A stretch of 27,191 nucleotides of DNA from Victivallis vadensis (GTDB lineage: Bacteria > Verrucomicrobiota > Lentisphaeria > Victivallales > GWF2-50-93). Below, in pieces: positions 15,910 through 21,846 of this stretch (positions within the stretch are counted from its first letter, which is position 1; every line of letters begins with the position of its first letter). A program made the translations under genes and the position numbers. The stretch is from the NCBI GenBank assembly GCA_020718525.1, contig DYRX01000020.1, forward strand, positions 1 to 27,191, read 5' to 3'. The notes beneath the pieces are model-generated. The model worked only from the letters and a program-made list of their open reading frames with translations, ran no database searches and was not told where the DNA came from.

Positions 15910-15937
15910 AATGTAATAGACCACGTCAAAAAGTCAA
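15910..15937 (-). promoter_or_regulatory. Promoter of the GH4 gene
   Basis: On the minus strand TTGACT (15932-15937) and TACATT (15910-15915) are 16 nt apart, which puts the start of transcription near 15903 and gives a leader of about 40 nt. Confidence 0.5.
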
Positions 15938-15945
15938 ATTTACGA

Positions 15946-15957
15946 TGAAATATTTCA
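15946..15957. promoter_or_regulatory. Perfect 12-bp palindrome upstream of the GH4 promoter
   Basis: TGAAATATTTCA is a perfect palindrome 8 bp upstream of the -35 box. The position suits an activator or upstream operator for substrate control. No cognate regulator gene is in the window. Confidence 0.4.
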
Positions 15958-15992
15958 GTAATAAATAGTCTGTGACGATGTGGATCATTAAT

Positions 15993-16015
15993 CCGATTTC
16001 CGCGTGAAAATCGGG
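15993..16015 (-). terminator. Weak hairpin after the PEGA lipoprotein gene
   Basis: AAATCGG (16008-16014) and CCGATTT (15993-15999) pair around an 8-nt loop, 24 nt beyond the stop codon of the minus-strand lipoprotein gene. The following ATTAAT is not a full T-run, so this is a candidate only. Confidence 0.4.
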
Positions 16016-16038
16016 TTACTGCCATAATGCCATGCAAT

Positions 16039-16416
16039 TCAATGAGTTGGCTCGGGCTGGGGATTCTCTGTTCCGGGATTTTCGCTCTTGCGTTTCAGCG
16101 GGGTCATCTTGAAATTTATTTTTGACGGGACCACGTCGAGGACATTCATCATTGGAGATTCGTAGAATGTCTGAGTCGCCGTCTCGTAGCCGTCGAGAAA
16201 GGCCTTGAAGCGGTATTTGTTCATGTGTCCGATCTCCTGCGGCACTTTGAACTCGTTGACCGGGGTTTTCCCGACGTATTTGTCGTTGAGCCAGACTTCC
16301 GCGCCTGGTGGCTCGGAGGTGATTGTCGTAGTCTTGCATGCGCTCAGCAACAGCAAGGAAAGCGCCAGCGCAGGCAGGAGAAGACGCCTTGAACTACTTG
16401 TCGAGAGATGTGTCAT
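16039..16416 (-). CDS. Small PEGA-domain lipoprotein
   Basis: 125 residues. The signal sequence (RRLLLPALALSLLLLSAC) ends in lipobox LSAC with Cys27 as the lipidated residue. A single PEGA domain follows: TITSEPPGAEVWLNDKYVGKTPV (31-53), then the two-strand remainder up to about residue 105 (KINFKMTPLKRK), and a Pro/Glu-rich tail. PEGA domains are small beta-sandwiches of surface proteins, thought to bind other surface structures; they are not enzymes. The start overlaps the end of the glycosyltransferase gene by 23 nt and has AAGGA 8 nt upstream, so it is the last gene of the purA cluster. Its precise role is unknown. Confidence 0.88.
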   Translation of the reverse strand: MTHLSTSSSRRLLLPALALSLLLLSACKTTTITSEPPGAEVWLNDKYVGKTPVNEFKVPQEIGHMNKYRFKAFLDGYETATQTFYESPMMNVLDVVPSKINFKMTPLKRKSENPGTENPQPEPTH

Positions 16417-17194
16417 TTGACAAATCCTTGATTAGCTGGGAATCCATCAGCTTCGCCAGTTTCTTCCTGCATTTCTCCTCCGTTCTTTTCCGGACCTTGA
16501 ATTCGGGGTTGAGCACCATTGTCGCGTGGGCAAGATGCCAGAGCGCGTCCTTCATTTTTGAAGAGGAAATCTGCAAAGTTTCTGCGCCGGACTGGAGCAG
16601 ATCAAAATAGAGTTTTTTTCCGCAGGTGACACCTTTGTCTGTCCCGTCGGAAAAGGAGAGCTTCAAAGATTTGAGGCATTCCGTCCTGTAGAGAGCGCAA
16701 ATAGCCCTTATGTAGAAGGAGTCCATATCCTGTCCTCCGCCAATTTTTCTGAAAAATCTCTTCAGATCCGTGGCTCTTCTCAGCGATTCAAGCCAGTCTG
16801 GACGGTCTTCAAGCTTGCCGGATCCGACGCAGGCAATGGCCGGATCAGAATCTGCCGGAGCAGTTAAAAGATCGAGCCATCCATTGTGCCTCACAACAAT
16901 GTCAGAATGCATCGCAATGAAATATTCGGTGTCACATTCCGCCAGCCCTCTGTCAAGTCCACTGCCATGAGCCCAGGATCCGGAGCGGATTTCTTCTCCG
17001 TTCCGCTCTATGAGCTTAATCCAGCTCAAGGAGCGGAGATATTCAAGCGATGCGTCTCCGGAATTGTTGTCAACGGCGATCAGCTTGTATGGCGGCTTTG
17101 TGAATTTTCTTATGCTCCTAAGGCAGAGACGCGTCAAAAGCTCCGTCTTGTAGTTGACGATGCAGATTGTCGCGCCTTTTTGAAAAGAGCTCAT
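16394..17194 (-). CDS. Glycosyltransferase family 2 protein
   Basis: 266 residues with the GT-A fold signature: ATICIVNYKTELLTRLCLRSI (8-28), the nucleotide-sugar aspartate in AVDNNSGD (40-47) and an HSDIVV (96-101) segment at the position of the metal-binding DxD motif. The rest (150-266) fits the usual acceptor side, and no membrane segment is visible. GT2 enzymes transfer a sugar from a nucleotide-sugar donor to a glycan, lipid or protein; donor and acceptor cannot be read here. The start overlaps the purA stop as ATGA and has no ribosome binding site of its own, so translation is probably coupled to purA. The link between purine synthesis and glycosylation is likely only positional. Confidence 0.88.
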   Translation of the reverse strand: MSSFQKGATICIVNYKTELLTRLCLRSIRKFTKPPYKLIAVDNNSGDASLEYLRSLSWIKLIERNGEEIRSGSWAHGSGLDRGLAECDTEYFIAMHSDIVVRHNGWLDLLTAPADSDPAIACVGSGKLEDRPDWLESLRRATDLKRFFRKIGGGQDMDSFYIRAICALYRTECLKSLKLSFSDGTDKGVTCGKKLYFDLLQSGAETLQISSSKMKDALWHLAHATMVLNPEFKVRKRTEEKCRKKLAKLMDSQLIKDLSNDTSLDK

Positions 17195-18468
17195 CTGACG
17201 TGGAAAGTCTGGTTTCTGTTTGGTCCGACCGAGACAAGCCTCATGTCCGCAGAGACCAGCCCCGCTATCTTCTTCAGATATGTCTGCGCCCTGGGAGGGA
17301 GTTCAGCAAAGGATCTTGCGTCCGACGTCTTTTGCATCCAGCCAGTGAAAGGCTCGTAAACGGGAACGGCGCGCGCCACGTCCTCTGTGTCCGCAGGCAT
17401 CACTTCCGTCCTCTTTCCGTCTATCTCGTATGCCGTGCAGATCTTGATTTCCTCGAAGCTGTCGAGCACGTCGAGCTTGGTTACGGCAAGAATGTCAACT
17501 CCGTTCACCATGCAGGAGTATTTTGCGGAGACCGCATCAAACCATCCGCATCTTCTCGGACGGCCTGTCGTCGCGCCGAACTCATGGCCTATTTCGCGTA
17601 TTCTAGCTCCATCTGCGCATTTCAGCTCGCTTGGGAATGGTCCCTCCCCTACCCTGGTTGTATACGCCTTCATGACGCCTATCACTCCGTCAATGAATTT
17701 AGGAGAAAGCCCCGATCCGGTGCAGGCTCCGCCTGAAGTGGTGTTGCTGCTGGTCACGAAAGGATAGGTTCCATAGTCAAGATCCAGAAACATTCCCTGC
17801 GCACCCTCAAATAGGATGTCCTTTTTCTCCCTCGCGAATTTGTTGATCATGAGCACAGTGTCGGAAATGTAGGGGGCAAGGAATTTTGCGGCGACTTCAA
17901 GCTTCTCAAGAGATCCGGTAATCTCAAGCTGTTCAGATCCCGACGACGCGAAAATCCTGTTGTAGTGAAGCGCCATCTCCTTGAAGTGCCGTGAAAACCT
18001 GTCGAAATCGCAGAGCTCAAGAGCCCTTATCCCAACGCGCGAAGCCTTGTCGGCATACGCCGGACCAATTCCACGCTTGGTCGTTCCTATCTTCTTGTCG
18101 GACGAACGCGCGTTTTCATACAGGGCGTCCATCATCCCGTGATAAGGCATGATCAGATGGGCTCTCGAACTGACGTGCAGTCTTCCGGAAACCGCAATCC
18201 CGCGCGATTCAAGATCCTTCACCTCCTTCATGAGTATCAGAGGATCAACGACAACTCCATTCCCAATGACACAGACGGATTTCTCTCGGAAAATTCCGGA
18301 GGGAATCAGGTGCAGAACAAATTTTTCATTGCCGAACTCAACCGTGTGCCCGGCATTGTTGCCGCCCTGGAAACGGACGACGACGTCGGCGCTCTCAGTG
18401 AGGACGTCTATAACCTTGCCCTTCCCCTCGTCTCCCCACTGTATTCCAACTAGTACATTTATAGCCAC
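17191..18468 (-). CDS. purA: Adenylosuccinate synthetase
   Basis: 425 residues, full length for the family. It joins IMP and aspartate using GTP to make adenylosuccinate, the first committed step from IMP to AMP, in the cytoplasm. The GTP-binding loop is GIQWGDEGKGK (8-18), with catalytic Asp13; NNAGHT (37-42) carries the catalytic His41. Further family blocks are GTTKRGIGPAYADK, EGAQGMFLDLDYGTYPFVTSSN, GVMKAYTTRVGEGPFPSE, GRPRRCGWFD and KLDVLD. The start is GTG 18468 with AAAGG 9 nt upstream. It heads a cluster with the GT2 and PEGA genes. A perfect palindrome lies 22 nt upstream of the start. Confidence 0.98.
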   Translation of the reverse strand: MAINVLVGIQWGDEGKGKVIDVLTESADVVVRFQGGNNAGHTVEFGNEKFVLHLIPSGIFREKSVCVIGNGVVVDPLILMKEVKDLESRGIAVSGRLHVSSRAHLIMPYHGMMDALYENARSSDKKIGTTKRGIGPAYADKASRVGIRALELCDFDRFSRHFKEMALHYNRIFASSGSEQLEITGSLEKLEVAAKFLAPYISDTVLMINKFAREKKDILFEGAQGMFLDLDYGTYPFVTSSNTTSGGACTGSGLSPKFIDGVIGVMKAYTTRVGEGPFPSELKCADGARIREIGHEFGATTGRPRRCGWFDAVSAKYSCMVNGVDILAVTKLDVLDSFEEIKICTAYEIDGKRTEVMPADTEDVARAVPVYEPFTGWMQKTSDARSFAELPPRAQTYLKKIAGLVSADMRLVSVGPNRNQTFHVR

Positions 18469-18490
18469 TGTATCATACCTTTCCCTGTTC

Positions 18491-18502
18491 GAAACATGTT
18501 TC
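18491..18502. promoter_or_regulatory. Perfect 12-bp palindrome in the purA leader
   Basis: GAAACATGTTTC is a perfect palindrome 22 nt upstream of the GTG start of purA. It could be an operator, but no clear -35/-10 pair was found next to it. The rest of 18503-18702 shows nothing I recognise. Confidence 0.3.
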
Positions 18503-18702
18503 TACGCCCCAGCAAACAATCTGACACCGCACCCAGAGCGACAGCCAAAATTGAAAAGTTCCGCCCTGGACTGCGACAAAGGTGCATAATCTATCACGGA
18601 GCCGGAAAAATCCAAGCCCTGCCAAAATATTCGGGCAAGGAAGACTAAATCCGCATGAGTTCCGCCCCCCCTTGTAGCAAATTTCCATCATTTTCCCGTT
18701 TT

Positions 18703-18724
18703 TATGCACGTCCACGTGAGCATA
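18703..18724. promoter_or_regulatory. Inverted repeat upstream of the glycan locus
   Basis: TATGC (18703-18707) and GCATA (18720-18724) face each other across 12 bp. Inside, CACGT (18707-18711) and ACGTG (18714-18718) form a second, tighter inverted repeat. The site is about 50 bp upstream of the -35 box at 18772, where an activator could bind. Confidence 0.3.
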
Positions 18725-18771
18725 GGGCCTGATTTATGCCTATAATTTTTCATAAAAATGAAAGCACCCAC

Positions 18772-18818
18772 TTGAAATCGGAGATGTCATGCTGTAAAAT
18801 TATGATGACACGTATCAT
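18772..18818 (+). promoter_or_regulatory. Promoter of the glycan-degradation locus with a downstream operator-like repeat
   Basis: TTGAAA (18772-18777) and TAAAAT (18795-18800) are exactly 17 nt apart. ATGAT (18802-18806) and ATCAT (18814-18818), separated by 7 bp, form an inverted repeat over the expected transcription start, the classic place for a repressor. The first gene starts at 18858 with GGGGAG (18844-18849) 8 nt before the ATG. Confidence 0.6.
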
Positions 18819-18857
18819 CAGAACTGGAATCAAACTAAATGCTGGGGAGATCGAGAG

Positions 18858-19856
18858 ATGCTCGATAAATATGCAGGAAATCCGATACTTTCGCCCAACA
18901 GTGAATTCAGACACGAAGAATTTGGGGTTCTCAATCCGGGCGCCTTTGTCCATGATGGGAAAGTCCAGCTTCTTTACAGGGCGGCAGGCGAGGCGCCCGA
19001 CTACAAGATTTGCGTCTCCTTGGCGACAAGCAAAGATGGTTTCAATTTTGAGAGGCAGAGCGCAATCAATCCCGTTCTTTTTCCGAGCGAGGGGACTTAT
19101 GACGGCGGCTGTATAGAGGATGCGAGAGTTACCGGGATTGAAGGCTTCTTCTATGTCACCTACGCCTGCCGTCCCTATGCGCCCGGAGCATACTGGATTC
19201 CGGGTGGACTCAGGGGGGCTCCACCTGATGCTCCTGCGAAATTCGCAAAAAACCTTACTGTTTCCGCTCTGGCGAGGACTCGCGACTTCAAAAAATATGA
19301 AAAGCTCGGCGCAATGATCGGAGGGGACGTTGACGACAGAGATGTGATTCTTTTTCCTGAAAAGTTTTCCGACAGATACGCCATGATGCGACGGCCTTCG
19401 GAGTGGTGCGGTCCGGGCTATCCGAACGAAAAGGCTGGAATATGGCTTTCCTACTCGAAGAATTTGCTGGACTGGGGGAACGACAAATTTCTTGCCGGGT
19501 CTCTTTTCGCCTGGGAGCATAAAAAGATTGGCGGGAGCGCTCCTCCAATTAAAACTGAGCTCGGCTGGTTTTCCATCTACCACGGCGTTGACGCTCAGCA
19601 CGTGTACCGCGCAGGAATGATGATGCTTGATCTGAAAAATCCTGAGAAGATCATCGCAAGGCATCCAGACCCGATACTTGAACCGGAGGCTCCATTTGAA
19701 AAAGAGGGGATATTCCCAAATGTTGTATTCCCGACTGGAAACGTTCTTATTGGCGACAAAATATTCGTATATTACGGCGGAGCCGACAAGGTATGCTGTG
19801 TCGCCACCGCAAAATTTGAGAATCTAGTGAACGAACTAATGAGGTACACAATATGA
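18858..19856 (+). CDS. Glycoside hydrolase family 130 (beta-mannoside phosphorylase-like)
   Basis: 332 residues, a five-bladed-propeller enzyme of GH130, whose members mostly split beta-mannosides with phosphate to give mannose 1-phosphate, or hydrolyse them. Signs are NPI (8-10), NPGAF (26-30), LLYRAAGE (38-45), the catalytic-acid region GGCIEDARV (83-91, with Asp88), then DDRDVILFPEK (159-169), MMRRPSE and a closing YYGGADKVCCVATAK. There is no signal peptide, so it acts in the cytoplasm on imported oligosaccharides. First gene of the locus; the stop overlaps an ATG (19853) as ATGA. The exact linkage (beta-1,4-Man-Glc, Man-GlcNAc or beta-1,2-mannan) cannot be told from the sequence alone. 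Confidence 0.93.
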   Translation: MLDKYAGNPILSPNSEFRHEEFGVLNPGAFVHDGKVQLLYRAAGEAPDYKICVSLATSKDGFNFERQSAINPVLFPSEGTYDGGCIEDARVTGIEGFFYVTYACRPYAPGAYWIPGGLRGAPPDAPAKFAKNLTVSALARTRDFKKYEKLGAMIGGDVDDRDVILFPEKFSDRYAMMRRPSEWCGPGYPNEKAGIWLSYSKNLLDWGNDKFLAGSLFAWEHKKIGGSAPPIKTELGWFSIYHGVDAQHVYRAGMMMLDLKNPEKIIARHPDPILEPEAPFEKEGIFPNVVFPTGNVLIGDKIFVYYGGADKVCCVATAKFENLVNELMRYTI

Positions 19857-19884
19857 AAATCGGAAAAATCTCCCTCTACCGTGG
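19853..19884 (+). other. Apparent frameshift in the signal peptide of the first GH99-like gene
   Basis: ATG 19853 overlaps the GH130 stop as ATGA and has GAGG 8 nt upstream, but its own frame continues into nonsense (MKIGKISLYRGLGF...). The frame of the long gene begins nine codons further on at GTG 19881 with no ribosome binding site and no charged N-region. Removing one C of the CC pair at 19879-19880 joins the two into MKIGKISLYVVLALISL, a textbook lipoprotein leader. Confidence 0.7.
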
Positions 19885-20732
19885 TCTTGGCTTTAATTTC
19901 TCTTGCGGCAATGCTTCTCCTCAATTCATCCTGCGTTTCAAAACTAGATATTGGGGAAGAGCCGGCGAAAGAAAAAAAAGTGTATTTCTGCATTCACTAC
20001 TATCCTTATACCGTTTCAATGGTCAGGACAACTGCTACGCCAGTCAACAACTTCAAGGATTGGAATATGGCTCGCATGAACTATGATCTCGATGCAATCG
20101 GAAGCGCTGGCATAGATATTGTTATCGTCAGCATAAATCCGGAGGAAATTTCGGTTCCAAAGAAAGTCGAATCATATCTTGAGTTTATAAAAATTGCCGG
20201 ATCAAAGCCTGAATATCCCAATGTCGCATTCATGGCGGAATGCCACGGCGCGTCAAAAGAGCAGATCGCGGAATTCCTGAAATGGTGCGAAGATCAGAAT
20301 TTCGAAAAGAGCCCCGGATATTTCAAATACAGGGGAAAGCCCCTTGTAGAAATCTACGACGCCGTCAACGACAAATTTGCATCTAGCGAAAAGCTTTGCG
20401 TCCGCCACACTGTCTGGTGCCAAGAATGGTACTGGGGCGTCGCAAAAAGCGCAGACAAGACCGAGCTCAGCAAAAATGGTGAGCAGGCCATGGTATTTGC
20501 AGGTTTTCTGAAAAATGGAGACAAAGGTCCTTCGGAAGGTTGGAGTCTCGACAGAAAGTCCGGCGAAACCCTCCGAGAAAGGCTGGATGCCGCCCTCAAG
20601 CTCAACCCGAAATTCGTCTGCATTGCAAGCTGGAACGATTACTGGGAAGGACATTTCATCGAGCCAAATTCGCTGGACTCATCAAGCCTTTATAATGTTC
20701 TTAAGAAAGAAATAGCAAAGGCAAAAAAATAG
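19881..20732 (+). CDS. GH99/GH71-like lipoprotein (first of three), start region frameshifted
   Basis: 283 residues from GTG 19881 as read. The true start is probably ATG 19853 with a one-base frameshift between (see 19853-19884). The leader ends in LNSSC, a lipobox-like site with Cys18 of the short form. The body is a TIM-barrel type related to GH99 and GH71-like proteins: YFCIHYYPY at the first strand, DLDAIGSAGIDIVIVS, YFKYRGKPLVEIYD, and the catalytic-loop signature SWNDYWEGHFIEPNS with Asp253 and Glu256. GH99 endo-alpha-mannosidases have Glu-x-x-Glu here, GH71 alpha-1,3-glucanases Asp-x-x-Glu. At about 280 residues it is the shortest of the three paralogues and seems a bare catalytic domain. 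It is probably anchored on the cell surface or in the periplasm. The sequence context favours mannan-type glycans; the activity is unproven. Confidence 0.8.
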   Translation: MVLALISLAAMLLLNSSCVSKLDIGEEPAKEKKVYFCIHYYPYTVSMVRTTATPVNNFKDWNMARMNYDLDAIGSAGIDIVIVSINPEEISVPKKVESYLEFIKIAGSKPEYPNVAFMAECHGASKEQIAEFLKWCEDQNFEKSPGYFKYRGKPLVEIYDAVNDKFASSEKLCVRHTVWCQEWYWGVAKSADKTELSKNGEQAMVFAGFLKNGDKGPSEGWSLDRKSGETLRERLDAALKLNPKFVCIASWNDYWEGHFIEPNSLDSSSLYNVLKKEIAKAKK

Positions 20733-20739
20733 GACAGGC

Positions 20740-21846
20740 ATGGACTTTTCATTCACAATTCAGGATAAAAAACTGAGATCGCCGCTTCTGCTGGGACATT
20801 ATTTGCCCTGGTTCACGCGGGAAAAGCCGGATGATTTTCCATGCGGAGAAAAGGATTTGAAAGGGCTGATCCTTCCTCGTATGGAAGCCTGGCGGCACTG
20901 GAGGGATTCCCGCAGTCAGTACAAGCGCACTCATCTGTATCAGCCTCTCTGGGGCGAATACGATTCGAGAGATCCGCAGATCATCAGGAAACAGATCGAA
21001 ACTGCGAAGAAATACGGACTGGACGGATTCATCGTCAATCTATACGGCAAAAATTCCGTGGAAAACATCATAGGTCTCTCATTCCTGAAAGAACTCGAAA
21101 AATACAATTTCGAGCATCGCGACGATCCCTTCCTGTATATGATTTCATTCGATTCCCAGGCGCAGTGGCCGACAGAAGGCAAAACGCCAGTTTCCATTGA
21201 GGAAGACTTCGAATATCTTCGCGACAAATGGTTCGGGAAATATTGCATCAGCAGAAACGGCGCTCCATGCATGGCAATCTTTGTGTATGACAGGAAAGCC
21301 TCGGAATACAGACGGGCGGCGGACACTGTTTTCGGCAAGGATGGACTTGACATAATCTGGCCCTCCTGCGACGGCTCGGAAGGCGCTGACGCCGCTTATG
21401 CCTGGGTCCGCCCCGACAGCTTTGAACGAGATGGATCCTGGTTCGACACTGACAATCCTGGAGACAAGTGGCTGGAATCCTATTACCTTGCATGCAACAA
21501 GAACAGGAACTTGCGCTACATTATGGGAGGCGTCTGGCCAGGCTTCAACGATCTGCTGGTAAGCTGGGCTTGGAATCCGAATCCGTCGAACCCGGCAATC
21601 AGACCGAGAGTCATGTGCAGGGAAAGCACGCGCGGAAACAGCTTGGAGCTGACCTTTATGGCGGCGGAAAATTATCTGAGAAGACACAAGAACGGCGATC
21701 CATCATGCGCCAAGCCAATGCCATTCATCCAGATCGTGACCTGGAACGATTGGGCGGAAGCAACGAACGTCGAGCCTGACGCTGACTTTGGATTCAAATC
21801 TCTGGAAATATGTGCGAAATTCGCAAAACGACTCAAGGAGATTTAA
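20740..21846 (+). CDS. GH99/GH71-like protein without signal peptide (second of three)
   Basis: 368 residues. The N-terminus (MDFSFTIQDKKLRSPLLLGHYLPWF) carries no signal peptide, so this paralogue should be cytoplasmic, unlike its two neighbours. The barrel features are LLGHYLPWF (strand 1), YDSRDPQIIRKQIETAKKYGLDGFIVNLYGK, FGKYCISRNGAPCMAIFVYD, and QIVTWNDWAEATNVEPDA with the Asp337/Glu340 pair. The 'YDSRDP..I..Q...AK..G.DGF...YGK' block is shared with the third paralogue (YDSSDPETIDYHILSAKTAGIQGFVIDWYGK), so those two are closer to each other. It starts 7 nt after the preceding stop and its own stop overlaps the next start by one base (TAATG). It may process the imported oligosaccharide together with the GH130 enzyme; that is inferred from localisation. 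Confidence 0.82.
   Translation: MDFSFTIQDKKLRSPLLLGHYLPWFTREKPDDFPCGEKDLKGLILPRMEAWRHWRDSRSQYKRTHLYQPLWGEYDSRDPQIIRKQIETAKKYGLDGFIVNLYGKNSVENIIGLSFLKELEKYNFEHRDDPFLYMISFDSQAQWPTEGKTPVSIEEDFEYLRDKWFGKYCISRNGAPCMAIFVYDRKASEYRRAADTVFGKDGLDIIWPSCDGSEGADAAYAWVRPDSFERDGSWFDTDNPGDKWLESYYLACNKNRNLRYIMGGVWPGFNDLLVSWAWNPNPSNPAIRPRVMCRESTRGNSLELTFMAAENYLRRHKNGDPSCAKPMPFIQIVTWNDWAEATNVEPDADFGFKSLEICAKFAKRLKEI

Noticed and set aside
16886..17359. 157-residue plus-strand frame opposite the glycosyltransferase and purA genes
   Set aside because: Opposes two certain genes and has no recognisable domain.
18473..18715. 80-residue minus-strand frame upstream of purA
   Set aside because: Cys- and Trp-rich composition unlike neighbouring genes, weak start and no motif. 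It would end inside the purA leader.
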